From JAFCUW01 sp049897565 (lineage in GTDB: Bacteria; Pseudomonadota; Gammaproteobacteria; Burkholderiales; Burkholderiaceae_D): 64,000 nucleotides of DNA. A program made the translations under genes and the position numbers. A model generated the notes under the pieces. The model ran no database searches and was not told the DNA's origin. It worked only from the letters and a program-made list of their open reading frames with translations. This document shows, in pieces, positions 46,058-55,652 of this stretch. Within the stretch, counting starts at the first letter, position 1, and every line of letters begins with the position of its first letter. Location of the stretch: the NCBI RefSeq assembly GCF_049897565.1, contig NZ_JAFCWM010000002.1:186001-250000 (forward strand), given 5' to 3'.

Positions 46058-46741
46058 ATGCTCAAACTTGTAGGCGTCAGCAAGATCCACCTGGCCGGCG
46101 AAGTGCAGACGACCGCGCTCGACCACATCGACCTGGCGATCGACGCCGGCGAATACGTCGCCATCACGGGTCCCTCCGGCTGCGGCAAGTCGACCTTGCT
46201 CGGCCTTCTGGGACTGCTCGATGTGCCCAACAGCGGCGAGTACTGGTTCGAAGGCCAGAACGTCGCCGGCTGGAGCGAGGCGAAGCTCAACACGCTGCGC
46301 CGCGGGCGCGTCGGCTTCATCTTCCAGAGCTTCAACCTGATCGAAGAGCTGTCGGTGTTCGAGAATGTCGAACTGGCGCTCGAATACACCGGCACCCCGG
46401 CCCCCGAGCGGCGTGCGCGGGTCGGCGCCATGCTCGAGCGGCTCGGCATCGCGCACCGCGCCACGCACCGGCCGTCGCAGCTGTCGGGCGGCCAGCAGCA
46501 GCGGGTGGCGATCGCCCGCGCGCTGGTGGCCGGCCCGGCGATGCTGCTGGCCGATGAACCGACCGGCAACCTCGATACCGCGCACGGCGACGAGGTGATG
46601 CGCCTGCTGCGCGACATTAACGCCGAGGGCACCACCGTGGTGATGGTGACGCACTCGCCGTCGCACGCGGCGCAGGCGTCGCGCACGCTGCACCTGCTCG
46701 ACGGGCGCATCGTGGTCGACGCGCTGCAAGCGGCAGCGTGA
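46058..46741 (+). CDS. MacB/LolD-type ABC transporter ATPase
   Basis: 227 aa with Walker A GPSGCGKST at 38-46, signature LSGGQQQRVAIARAL, Walker B LLADEPTGNLD and the H-loop in THSPSHAAQA. It belongs to the LolD/MacB/FtsE group that energises mechanotransmission-type ABC systems. It is 14 bp after the adaptor gene and 9 bp before the permease. Confidence 0.95.
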   Translation: MLKLVGVSKIHLAGEVQTTALDHIDLAIDAGEYVAITGPSGCGKSTLLGLLGLLDVPNSGEYWFEGQNVAGWSEAKLNTLRRGRVGFIFQSFNLIEELSVFENVELALEYTGTPAPERRARVGAMLERLGIAHRATHRPSQLSGGQQQRVAIARALVAGPAMLLADEPTGNLDTAHGDEVMRLLRDINAEGTTVVMVTHSPSHAAQASRTLHLLDGRIVVDALQAAA

Positions 46742-46750
46742 GGAGACAGC

Positions 46751-49159
46751 ATGAACCTGCGTGATTTCCGCATCGGCTGGCGCATGCTGGTCAAGGAACC
46801 GGCTTATTCGGCGGTCGTCGTCCTCGGCCTGGCCGCCGGCTTTGCTGCCTGCTTCCTGCTGCTCGGCTTCGTGCGCTATTCGTTCACCTACGATGTCGAC
46901 GTGCCCGAAGCGGCCCAGGTGCACCTGGTGAAGACCCGTTTCAACATCGCCGGCAAACCCGAGTGGTATCAGCTGGCGCCGATGCAGTTTCTGACGCAGG
47001 CGCAGCGCAGCCCGATGGTTGCCGAAGCGAGCATGCTGTTTCCGCTGCAGGTGTCGATGAAGGCCGGCCCGAATCTGCGCGAGGTGATGCTGGTGGCGGT
47101 CAACCCGGGCTTTCCGGCCATGTTCGGTGTGCGCGCGCTGGAGGGCGACTTGCGGGCTGCGCTGACGGAGCCGGGCAGCCTCGCCCTGACACGCGGCGCG
47201 GCGCAGCGCCTGCTGGGCCGCGCCGCAGTGCTGGGCGAAGCGGTCACCATCAGCGGCGCCACTTTCCGGGTAGCCGCCGTGCTGCCCGACGCGCCCGCCA
47301 ACAGTACCATCTACTACGAGGCGCTGGCCGGCGCCGGCACCAGCGCGTGGCCCGATGGCTACCGCCGTAGCGTGATGTCGAACTGGGGCCAGATCGGCGG
47401 CCGGGTCTACGTCAAGCTACGGCCGGGAGCCAGCGCCGCGGCGCTGGAACAGTCGCTCCAAAGCGCGGTCGACGCCTCGCCACTGACGACGGAGCTGCCG
47501 CCGAAAATGCTGCAGGAGCTGGGCAAGCGCAAAGCGCTCGACGTGCGCCTGACCGCATTGAGCGACATGTACTTCGACCCCGACACGGCCGACACGCCCG
47601 GCAGCAGCGAGCACGGCAACCTGCGCCAGATCGGCGCCCTGGCCGCGACCGCGCTGGTGATCCTGCTGCTGGCGGCCACCAACTACGTCAACCTGGCCAC
47701 CGTGCGCAGCATGCGGCGCCAGCGCGAAATCGCGGTGCGCAAGGTGCTGGGCGCCTCGACCAGCCGGCTGGTACTGCAGTTCCTGGCCGAGTCGACCCTT
47801 GTCGCGTTGCTTGCCGCCGCGCTCGGCCTGCTGGTGGCGTGGCTTCTGCTGCCGGTGTTTGCCGAACTGGTGGACCGCAAGCTCGATGGCATGTTCGACG
47901 TCGTCAATGTGCTGATCGCGCTGTCGCTCGGGGTGTCGACCGGCCTGATCGCCGGCCTGTATCCGGCCTGGGTGGCGCTGGGCGTGCATCCGCAGCAGAC
48001 GCTGGCCGGCCGCGGCAGCGCCGAGACGAGCACCGGCCTGTGGCTGCGCCGCGCCCTGACGGTGGTGCAGTTTTCCACCGCGATCGGCCTGACGTCGGTC
48101 ACGCTGGCGATGCTGTGGCAGACCCACTACGCCACGAACCTCGACCCCGGTTTCGACCCGACCGGCATGCTGGTGCTGGAGCTGCCAAGGCCGATGCGCG
48201 GCGCCCCGCGCGACAAGCTGCGCGACGAACTGGCGCGACTGCCTGGCGTTACCGGCGTGGCGGCGGCAATCGGCGCCATCGGCGAACGGTTCATCGGCAA
48301 CCACGTGCCGTTCAGTACAGCCGGCGGCGCCACCAGCCAGTTGCTGGCGTTCGACGTCAGCGCCAATTTCTTCGAAGTGGTCGGAATCAAACCTGTGGCC
48401 GGACGGCTGTTCGAGCACCGCGCCGAAACCGACAATTCGGTCGGCAAGGTAGTGCTTGACGAAGGCGCGGCGCGCTCGCTCGGCTACACCAACAGCAGAA
48501 TGGCGGTGGGCCAGATATTGACGATCAAGGAAGGCGCGCCGGTGCAGGTGGTCGGTATCGCGCCGCCGATGCGCTTCGATTCCGCCCACCAGGCCAGCCG
48601 GCCGATGGTCTACCGGCTGAGCCCTACGCCGCTGGCGCTGCTGGTCCGCACCACCGGCGACATGCGCGCGCTGGAGGCCTCGGCCGAAGCGGCGGCGCGC
48701 CGTATCGCCCCCGACCAGGTGGTGGACGCGCGGCGTGCGTCGAGCTACTTCGCCAGGAACTACGACCAGGACCTGCGGCTGGCAAAGCTGCTTGGCCTGG
48801 CGAGCCTGATTGCGATCGCCATCGCGTCGTTCGGCATCTACGTGCTGGCGACCTACAGCGTGCAGCGGATGGCGCGCCAGATCGTGCTGCGCAAGTTGTA
48901 CGGGGCTCGACGCAGCGCGATCCTGCGGCTGGTCGGACGAGAATTCGCCACCCTGCTGGCGCTGGGCGCGGCGATCGCCCTGCCGCTTGCCGCGGTGGTG
49001 ATTGCGCGCTACCTGGCTGGATACGTGGAGAAGGCGCCGATGGGCGCCTGGCCGCTGGCCGCGGCGCTGGTGCTGGCGGCGCTGGTCACGGTGCTGTCGA
49101 CCTTGCGCCACACGCTAGGCGCCATGAACATGGCGCCGGCGCGGGTGCTGCGGGACTGA
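46751..49159 (+). CDS. MacB/FtsX-type ABC transporter permease
   Basis: 802 aa with two tandem MacB_PCD plus FtsX units: membrane segments near 20-40, about 295-400 (three), 430-455, and about 680-790 (three). The FtsX signature is seen twice (MRRQREIAVRKVLGAS and RMARQIVLRKLYGAR). Such eight- to ten-span permeases export antimicrobial peptides or lipids, or transmit force without transport. AGGAGA lies four bases upstream of the ATG. The substrate is unknown. Confidence 0.9.
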   Translation: MNLRDFRIGWRMLVKEPAYSAVVVLGLAAGFAACFLLLGFVRYSFTYDVDVPEAAQVHLVKTRFNIAGKPEWYQLAPMQFLTQAQRSPMVAEASMLFPLQVSMKAGPNLREVMLVAVNPGFPAMFGVRALEGDLRAALTEPGSLALTRGAAQRLLGRAAVLGEAVTISGATFRVAAVLPDAPANSTIYYEALAGAGTSAWPDGYRRSVMSNWGQIGGRVYVKLRPGASAAALEQSLQSAVDASPLTTELPPKMLQELGKRKALDVRLTALSDMYFDPDTADTPGSSEHGNLRQIGALAATALVILLLAATNYVNLATVRSMRRQREIAVRKVLGASTSRLVLQFLAESTLVALLAAALGLLVAWLLLPVFAELVDRKLDGMFDVVNVLIALSLGVSTGLIAGLYPAWVALGVHPQQTLAGRGSAETSTGLWLRRALTVVQFSTAIGLTSVTLAMLWQTHYATNLDPGFDPTGMLVLELPRPMRGAPRDKLRDELARLPGVTGVAAAIGAIGERFIGNHVPFSTAGGATSQLLAFDVSANFFEVVGIKPVAGRLFEHRAETDNSVGKVVLDEGAARSLGYTNSRMAVGQILTIKEGAPVQVVGIAPPMRFDSAHQASRPMVYRLSPTPLALLVRTTGDMRALEASAEAAARRIAPDQVVDARRASSYFARNYDQDLRLAKLLGLASLIAIAIASFGIYVLATYSVQRMARQIVLRKLYGARRSAILRLVGREFATLLALGAAIALPLAAVVIARYLAGYVEKAPMGAWPLAAALVLAALVTVLSTLRHTLGAMNMAPARVLRD

Positions 49160-49162
49160 AGC

Positions 49163-49636
49163 TTAGTTGACGGCGGTGACTTCGACTTCGAACACCAGCC
49201 CCGAATTCGGCGGGATGCCGCCGGCCGAACCGGATGCCCCGTATCCGAGGCTGCTCGGAATGAGGATGGTGCGCTTGCCGCCGACCTTCATGCCGGTGAC
49301 GCCCTGGTCGAAGCCGGCGATCAGCATGTTGCCGCTGGTGGCGCCGAGGCGGAACGTGGAGGCGGCAGCAGTGCCGGCCGCATTGATGGTACCGCTGTCG
49401 AACTGCGTGCCCTTGAAGTCGGCCGCGGCCGAGTTGTACAGCCAGCCCGTGTACTTGATGGTCGGGATGGTGCCGGCCGCGGCGACCGCGCCGGTGCCCA
49501 GCACGGTGTCGGTCCTGGTCAGTGCCGACGGGCTGCTGACGGTGACGCCCCCGGAGCTTCCCGAATCGCTTCCGCCACAAGCGGTCAAGGCGGTTGCGGC
49601 GACGAGTACGGCGATCAGGGCAAGCTTGAATTTCAT
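49163..49636 (-). CDS. FKBP-type peptidyl-prolyl isomerase, lipoprotein
   Basis: 157 aa with a lipoprotein signal (LTAC, Cys20, followed by GGSDSGSSGG) and one FKBP domain (about 60-157), including KYTGWLYNSAAADFKGTQFDS-type, GMKVGGKRTILIPSSLGYG and PPNSGLVFEVEV. It probably acts as an envelope folding catalyst. It is convergent with the permease gene, 3 bp apart. Confidence 0.93.
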   Translation of the reverse strand: MKFKLALIAVLVAATALTACGGSDSGSSGGVTVSSPSALTRTDTVLGTGAVAAAGTIPTIKYTGWLYNSAAADFKGTQFDSGTINAAGTAAASTFRLGATSGNMLIAGFDQGVTGMKVGGKRTILIPSSLGYGASGSAGGIPPNSGLVFEVEVTAVN

Positions 49637-49733
49637 GGGTAAATCCTCGACAAGATAAAAAGTGTCCAGAGTTTAGCAGAGCGGGCCGCGCCCGATCCTC
49701 CGCCAAACTGTCTGAAAGTTGTATTCGTTTGTA

Positions 49734-51638
49734 TCAGATCTCGACCTGGGTACCGAGCTCAATGACCCGGTTGGTCGGAATCTGGTAGTAGTCGGCGGCG
49801 CCGCGAGCATTGCGCGACATCGCCACATACAGGTGCTCGCGCCACGGCGCCATGCCGCCGCCGGGCGCCGAGATCACGGTCTGGCGGGCGATGAAGAACG
49901 ACGTCTCCATCATCTCGAACGGCAGCCCTTTATGGTGGCACTCGGCCAGCACTTTAGGGATGTCCGGTTCGTCCTTGAAGCCGTACGTGATATTGAGCTG
50001 GAAGCAGTTGTGGCCCAGCTCGACCACCATTACCTGCTCCTTGAGCGGCACCCACGGCACCTCGTGAATGTGCACCGTCAGGAACACCACGCGGTCATGC
50101 AGCACCTTGTTATGCGACAGGTTGTGCAGCAGAGCATGCGGCACGCCGTCGCTTTCGCCGCGCAGGAAGATGGCGGTGCCCGGCACGCGGGTGGGCGGCG
50201 CGACGAACAGCGACTGCAGGAAGTCGTCGAGCGGAATGGCGTGCTTCTGCAGGTTCTGGAACACCAGTTCGCGGCCGCGCCGCCACGTCATCATCACCGT
50301 AAACAGCACCGCGCCAAGCAGCAGCGGGAACCAGCCGCCGTGGAACAGCTTGAGCGTGCTGGCCGAGAACAGCATGATGTCCATGATGATGAAAAAGCCG
50401 GTGGCGCCGAAGCACAGCGCCAGCGGCAGGTGCCAGCGGTAGCGGGTGACGAAGAAGGTCAGCAGGGTGGTGCACAGCATGGTGGCGGTGACGGCGATGC
50501 CGTAGGCGCCGGCCAGCTTGTCTGACGAGCCGAAGCCGATCACGGCGATCAGCACCACGATCAGCTGCAGCCAGTTGACCGCCGGGATGTAGATCTGGCC
50601 GATCTCGCTCTCGGAGGTGTGCTTGACGCGCATGCGCGGCAGGAGGCCGAGCGCGATCGCCTGCTTGGTCATCGAGAAGGTGCCGGAGATGGTGGCCTGT
50701 GAAGCGATCACCGCCGCCATGGTCGACAACACCACCAGCGGATAGATGCTCCAGGCGCCGAGCTGGTGGAAGAACGGGTTCGACACGGCCTCGGGATGGG
50801 CGATCAGCAGGCCGCCCTGGCCGAGGTAGTTGAGCGCGAGCGAAGGAAACACGATCAGGAACCAGGCGGCGCGGATCGGCTTTTTGCCGAAGTGGCCCAT
50901 GTCGGCGTACAGCGCCTCGGCGCCGGTAAACGCCAGCACCACCGCGCCCAATGCGACGAAGGCGATGAAGCGGTTCTCGAGCATGAAAGCGAACGCGTAA
51001 TACGGATTGAGGGCGGAGAGAATTTGCGGCGCCTGGGCGATGTTGATCACCCCCATGATGGCCAGCGCGGCGAACCACACCATCATGATCGGCCCGAACC
51101 AGCGGCCAATGCCGGCGGTGCCGCGCCGCTGCACCGAATACAGCGCCACCAGCACGACGATCGTCAGCGGCACCACGTACTGGTGCAGCGCCGGCGCGGC
51201 CACTTCCAGGCCTTCGATCGCGCCAAGCACCGAGATGGCGGGGGTGATCACGCTGTCGCCGTAGAACATGGTGGCGCCGAACACGCCGATCATCATCAGC
51301 GGCACATACCAGCCGGACGACTTGGTGACCGAATTGAGCGCCAGCGCCATCAGCGCCATGACGCCGCCCTCGCCGCGGTTGTCGGCGCGCAGGATCAGGG
51401 CGACGTATTTGAGCGAGACGATCATGGTCAGGCCCCAGAAGATCAGGGAGATGACGCCGAGGAGATTGAAGGTGTTGAGCGCGAGACCGTGCTCGTCGTC
51501 GAAGATGGTTTTCAGCGTGTACAGGGGGCTGGTGCCGATATCGCCGTAGACGATGCCGACCGCCGCCAAGGTCAAGGCGGCGACACTGCTTTTTTTATGT
51601 TCCGACGTCAAGATTGCACCATATGTTGTTTTGTGCAT
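49734..51638 (-). CDS. kup: Low-affinity potassium transporter Kup
   Basis: 634 aa. LTLAAVGIVYGDIGTSPLYT near the N-terminus is the Kup/HAK/KT signature, followed by about 12 membrane segments (to about 430) and a cytoplasmic C-terminal domain. It imports K+ with protons. The ATG at 51638 starts MHKTTYGAIL. Monocistronic, with about 100 bp on each side. Confidence 0.96.
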   Translation of the reverse strand: MHKTTYGAILTSEHKKSSVAALTLAAVGIVYGDIGTSPLYTLKTIFDDEHGLALNTFNLLGVISLIFWGLTMIVSLKYVALILRADNRGEGGVMALMALALNSVTKSSGWYVPLMMIGVFGATMFYGDSVITPAISVLGAIEGLEVAAPALHQYVVPLTIVVLVALYSVQRRGTAGIGRWFGPIMMVWFAALAIMGVINIAQAPQILSALNPYYAFAFMLENRFIAFVALGAVVLAFTGAEALYADMGHFGKKPIRAAWFLIVFPSLALNYLGQGGLLIAHPEAVSNPFFHQLGAWSIYPLVVLSTMAAVIASQATISGTFSMTKQAIALGLLPRMRVKHTSESEIGQIYIPAVNWLQLIVVLIAVIGFGSSDKLAGAYGIAVTATMLCTTLLTFFVTRYRWHLPLALCFGATGFFIIMDIMLFSASTLKLFHGGWFPLLLGAVLFTVMMTWRRGRELVFQNLQKHAIPLDDFLQSLFVAPPTRVPGTAIFLRGESDGVPHALLHNLSHNKVLHDRVVFLTVHIHEVPWVPLKEQVMVVELGHNCFQLNITYGFKDEPDIPKVLAECHHKGLPFEMMETSFFIARQTVISAPGGGMAPWREHLYVAMSRNARGAADYYQIPTNRVIELGTQVEI

Positions 51639-51698
51639 TGCACAATAGGTTAGGCTCCAGAAAATTGCAAGGACATTTCATTACGAATCAGCACTGCC

Positions 51699-53870
51699 TT
51701 ACGGCGGCAAAGTCTTCCAGTATTGCAACAGTTGCCGCAGCGCTTGCGGCTTGTTCAGCGGTAGCAATCCAGCCTGGTTGGCCGTGTTGGTAGCGTGGCA
51801 CGAAGCGCAGGCGCGCATCTCGCCGGCCTGGAAGGTAATCCAGTTTCGTTCGCGCACGATCGCGCTGCCGGCGCGGTCGGTCGTCTGCCACGTCAGCGCG
51901 CGCCGCGCCGGCACGAATGCCGCGGTGGAGCCATCGGCAGCGATGCGGACGCTGCCGACCGGTCCCGCTGGATTGGCGGGATTGGCGCCGGCGGCAGCAT
52001 GCAGCGCCTGGGCGATCACGCGGCGGCCCGCACGGCCAGGATAGGCGCGCAGCTGGTCGCCCTGGAATATCTGGAAGTGCGCAATCTCGTAGACCTTGCC
52101 GTTTGGCGACGTCTTCGACACCGTTTTGATGCCGCCTGGAACGTGCAAGTTGAACGGCTGTTGCAAGTCTGCCCTATCGCGGCTGGTCTGGTCGCGCGTG
52201 ACGATCAGCGCCAGGTCGCGCCGCAACAGCCAGGCGCGCAGTGCCGCTTCGCTGACGTGCTCTTCGCGCAGCACGGCGCGCTCGGGCGCGTCGAGCCCGG
52301 TGGCCACGCGCACCGGCTTGCCGGCCAGGCGCGGGCGCAGTTCGACCGCATCGAGCTCCCACAATGGGCCGCTGAAACTGCGCCCGCCGCCGGCCGACCG
52401 CCAGCTGACTGAGGCGTGGATGCCGGCGGTGAGCGGCGCGCCGGCGCGGTACAGTCCGCCGGCGCCGCGCACCAGCAGGCGCAGCCGCAGGTCAGGCAGT
52501 GGCATACCCTGCTCGGGCGGCCTTTCGGCGCGGGTGTGGCTGGCCACCAGGCGCCCATCCGACAGCGGCAGCGGGTTGCGGAAGCGCCCGCCGGCGACGG
52601 CGTCGGCCGGATCGGACGCCGTCAGCGCGGTAACGCGCATCTGGTCGCCATTGAGCGTCGGCGACCCGGACAGCCTGACCAGCGGCCCGGTGGTAAACGC
52701 GCCCGATTCGCGCGCCGCGGTGGCGACGTAGCTGCCGGCGCGGCGCGGCTCCTCGCGCAGGTGGAACAGGCCGCCCTCGCGCCGCACGGCCAGGCGGTTG
52801 GCGTGGTTGGCCGGCAAGGTGCGGTTCGACAGGCTCGGGTCGTCGCGGAAACTTGGCGTCATGAAGCCGAACGCCAGTTCGTGCTGACCGACATGGTTCA
52901 GCGTTTCTTCGCCGGTGCCGTCTTCGTTCATCTGCCAGATGGTGAAGAAATTGGTGGTGAAGGCGCTCACTTCGCCGTACACGCTGCTGCTGCCGCCACG
53001 CGACTCGGGAAACGGTTCGGCGCGCGAGTCGAGCGCCGGCGCCCGCGCGCCTTCGCCGGCATAGTTGAAGGAGCGAAACGGCAGCGCGACCCGGTTGTGC
53101 GCGGCATTGCGGTCACGCTCGGCGAGCTGGTCCTGCTGCTGGTGGTCCCAGCGGGTGTACAGCAGCCGCCCGTAGCTGTCGATGATCGGCGTGAAGGCGC
53201 CGCTCGGCGCGTGATTGAGGATGCGCAGCGACCCGCTGGCGGGATCGAAGCGCCAGATGCCGGTGACCGTCGGCGTTGCTTCGTATTCGTCGAGTTGCGG
53301 ATACAGGTGGGCGGCGCCATCGCGCGGGCGGTCCGAGGTAAACAATAGCGCGTCGCCGCTGCCGTACAGCGGCGACACGTTGTTGTAGCCAGCCGGCTGG
53401 CCCGCCACCTTGGCGATGACGGCGCGCTGGCCGCGGCCGAGACCGCGCACTTCGTACATCTGCCAGGCTGCTGCTTCGTCGCCGGCGCCGGTGGGGGAAC
53501 CGACCAGCATGCTGAACACCGCCTGCTTGCCGCTGCGGTGCACCGACGGTTCGCGCACCGCGATTGCCGTGGCGCCCTGGACGCCTGTATTGCCGAAGCC
53601 GGCTTCGCGCGTCAGGTTGCGCAGCTTGCCATCCGGGTAGCGCAGCATCAGGTCGCCGCCGCGCGGGGCCTGCCCGGGGCCGCCCAGATGGTTGGCGAAG
53701 GCCGACAGGCGCGCCGCCGTGTCGGTGTGCACCGGCACCTGGGTGACGAACAGGATGGGATATGGCGTACGTGCAGGCGTCGGCGCGCGCGCAGAGGGCC
53801 CGGCGGCGTGCGCCAGGACGGGCAGGACGGCCGCCGCCAGCAGGCCGAAGCGGCGCAGGATTGTTTTCAC
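51699..53870 (-). CDS. HzsA-related secreted protein with C-terminal haem c motif
   Basis: 723 aa from a GTG at 53870 (VKTILRRFGLL), giving a signal peptide ending AHA. The N-terminal part has ILFVTQVPVHTD and RGGDLMLRYPDGKLRNLT, which I associate with HzsA-related (hydrazine synthase alpha-like) propeller proteins, with TolB-like blades (LFTSDRPRDG). The C-terminus has one CXXCH (CASCH at about 688-692) for covalent haem. It is not evidence of anammox; these relatives occur in many heterotrophs. The open frame continues 92 codons upstream into the divergent gene and is rejected there. The role is probably periplasmic redox, substrate unknown. Confidence 0.65.
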   Translation of the reverse strand: MKTILRRFGLLAAAVLPVLAHAAGPSARAPTPARTPYPILFVTQVPVHTDTAARLSAFANHLGGPGQAPRGGDLMLRYPDGKLRNLTREAGFGNTGVQGATAIAVREPSVHRSGKQAVFSMLVGSPTGAGDEAAAWQMYEVRGLGRGQRAVIAKVAGQPAGYNNVSPLYGSGDALLFTSDRPRDGAAHLYPQLDEYEATPTVTGIWRFDPASGSLRILNHAPSGAFTPIIDSYGRLLYTRWDHQQQDQLAERDRNAAHNRVALPFRSFNYAGEGARAPALDSRAEPFPESRGGSSSVYGEVSAFTTNFFTIWQMNEDGTGEETLNHVGQHELAFGFMTPSFRDDPSLSNRTLPANHANRLAVRREGGLFHLREEPRRAGSYVATAARESGAFTTGPLVRLSGSPTLNGDQMRVTALTASDPADAVAGGRFRNPLPLSDGRLVASHTRAERPPEQGMPLPDLRLRLLVRGAGGLYRAGAPLTAGIHASVSWRSAGGGRSFSGPLWELDAVELRPRLAGKPVRVATGLDAPERAVLREEHVSEAALRAWLLRRDLALIVTRDQTSRDRADLQQPFNLHVPGGIKTVSKTSPNGKVYEIAHFQIFQGDQLRAYPGRAGRRVIAQALHAAAGANPANPAGPVGSVRIAADGSTAAFVPARRALTWQTTDRAGSAIVRERNWITFQAGEMRACASCHATNTANQAGLLPLNKPQALRQLLQYWKTLPP

Positions 53871-53991
53871 GGGAATGTTGATTCGGGCCACACGAGAGTG
53901 TATCCCAGCAATCCTGCCTACTTGAAATTTTTCCCGGTTCGGCGCACTCTTGCCGTGGGAAACTGAACAACAATTCACTACGGAGCATTCC

Positions 53992-55581
53992 ATGCGTCGG
54001 TCCGAGCACACAAGTACCAGGCCGACAGCGGCCAGCGCGCTGGCGCTGCTGCTGGCGACTACCATCATTGCCTGCAGCGGCGGGGGCGGCGGTTCGGTGC
54101 CCGTGCCGGTGCCGGTGCCGGTGCCGGTGCCGCCGCCGGTGGTCAACGGGCCGGCCTGGCTCGGCTATGGCGGCGACGCCCAGCACACTGCGCTCGCCGC
54201 GATCCGCACGCAGGAACTGGGCCGCATCGTCTGGCAGGCGCCGGTCGACGTCGCGCCGCAATACAGCCAGCAGGGTTACCTGCTGGTGCACTACGGCTCG
54301 CCGGTCATCACGTCGAAGAACACGGTGATCATCCCGGTCAAGCGAGCGGTGGCGAAGAGCTACCGGGTGGAGGCGCGCATCGGCGGCAACGGCGCGCTGG
54401 CGTGGACGATGGACAGCGACTACGTTTTCCCGGCGCACAACTGGACACCGGCTTACAACGTCACCCTGACCAAGGGCAACCGCGTGGTCATGCCTGGCGC
54501 CGGCGGCAAGGTGTTTTACCGCGACGACGCCGATTCGCCGACCGCGACGACCAACAGTTTTGTGTTTTATGGCAAGCCGGCGTACAGCGCCAACCAGGCC
54601 GGCTTCGATGCATCGGTGCACATCAACACGCCGATCACGGCCGACAACCAGGGCAACCTGTTCTTCGGCTTCGTTGCGGCGGCGTCCAATCCCGCCGGAC
54701 TGGTCAGCGGCATCGCCCGCGTCGGCGCCGACGGCACCGGCAGCTGGGTGTCGGCCGACGCGGCAGCGGGCGACGCCGCCATGGTCAAGCCGGCCATGGG
54801 CGCGGCGCCGGCAATCTCGAGCGACCAGAAGACGGTGTACGTGGTGGTCAAGGGCAGCGGCAGCGAAGGCCAGCTGCTGGCGCTTGACAGCACGACGCTG
54901 GCGCGCAAGAGCCGCGCGCGGCTGCTCGATCCGTCGACGTCGCAAAGCGCGCGCATCAGCGAGGACAGCACCGCCTCGCCGATGATCGGGCCGGACGGCG
55001 ACGTCTATTTCGGCGTGCTCGAGGCGGTGCAGGGCACCCACAACGCACGCGGCTGGCTGCTGCATTTCGACGCCACCTTGGCGCAGACGAAGATCGCCGG
55101 CTCGTTCGGCTGGGACGATACCGCGTCGGTGGTGCCGGCCGCGCTGGTGCCGAGCTACACCGGCACGTCGAGCTACCTGGTGATGGTGAAGTACAACAAC
55201 TACAGCCGCGCCGGCAGCGGCGACGGCAAGAACCGCATCGCCGTACTCGATCCGAACGCGACCCAGCCCGATCCGGTCATTGCCAGCCAGCCGGTGATGA
55301 AGGACGTGCTCACCATCCTGGGCCCGACGCCGGACCCGAGATTTCCGGCCGGCGCCACCGAGTGGTGCATCAACACCGCCGCGGTCGATCCGTTCAGCAA
55401 GTCGATCCTGGTCAACAGCGAAGATGGCTACCTGTACCGCTGGGACCTGACGACCAACACGCTGAGCCAGAAGATCCGGCTGACGAGCGGCCTGGGCGAC
55501 TCGTACACGCCGACCGCGGTGGGCGCCGACGGCCTGGTGTACGCGATCAACAACGCGGTGCTGTTCGCGGTGGGCAAGTAG
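53992..55581 (+). CDS. PQQ-like beta-propeller lipoprotein
   Basis: 529 aa from ATG 53992 (GGAG at 53982-53985). Lipoprotein signal ending IIAC (Cys28), a Gly-rich then (Pro-Val)n linker (about 36-48), and a propeller-like body with repeats such as GPAWLGYGGDAQHTAL, SEDGYLYRWDLTTNTL and VGADGLVYAINNAVLFAVG, resembling PQQ/BamB-type outer-membrane propellers. Function unknown. It diverges from the haem-protein gene over 121 bp, so the two may be co-regulated. Confidence 0.72.
   Translation: MRRSEHTSTRPTAASALALLLATTIIACSGGGGGSVPVPVPVPVPVPPPVVNGPAWLGYGGDAQHTALAAIRTQELGRIVWQAPVDVAPQYSQQGYLLVHYGSPVITSKNTVIIPVKRAVAKSYRVEARIGGNGALAWTMDSDYVFPAHNWTPAYNVTLTKGNRVVMPGAGGKVFYRDDADSPTATTNSFVFYGKPAYSANQAGFDASVHINTPITADNQGNLFFGFVAAASNPAGLVSGIARVGADGTGSWVSADAAAGDAAMVKPAMGAAPAISSDQKTVYVVVKGSGSEGQLLALDSTTLARKSRARLLDPSTSQSARISEDSTASPMIGPDGDVYFGVLEAVQGTHNARGWLLHFDATLAQTKIAGSFGWDDTASVVPAALVPSYTGTSSYLVMVKYNNYSRAGSGDGKNRIAVLDPNATQPDPVIASQPVMKDVLTILGPTPDPRFPAGATEWCINTAAVDPFSKSILVNSEDGYLYRWDLTTNTLSQKIRLTSGLGDSYTPTAVGADGLVYAINNAVLFAVGK
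54096..54131 (+). repeat. In-frame hexanucleotide repeat, six GGTGCC-type units
   Basis: Five GGTGCC and one CGTGCC in tandem encode the Val-Pro linker behind the lipid anchor of the propeller protein. Unit loss or gain would keep the frame. Confidence 0.8.
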
Positions 55582-55652
55582 ACGCTGGCCGTGCTCAGCG
55601 GTGCCGTAGCAATTGGAGGATAATGTCGGCTTGGCAAACCTGACTGTCCTCC

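Noticed and set aside
51699..53870. Evidence for anammox metabolism from the HzsA-like sequence
   Set aside because: HzsA-related propeller proteins occur in many heterotrophs, and no other hydrazine synthase or hydrazine oxidoreductase gene is present.
53871..54146. 92-codon N-terminal extension of the HzsA-related protein
   Set aside because: It runs antisense through the start and hexanucleotide repeat of the divergent lipoprotein gene (TGTGTG-rich peptide), while a signal peptide begins at the GTG at 53870.
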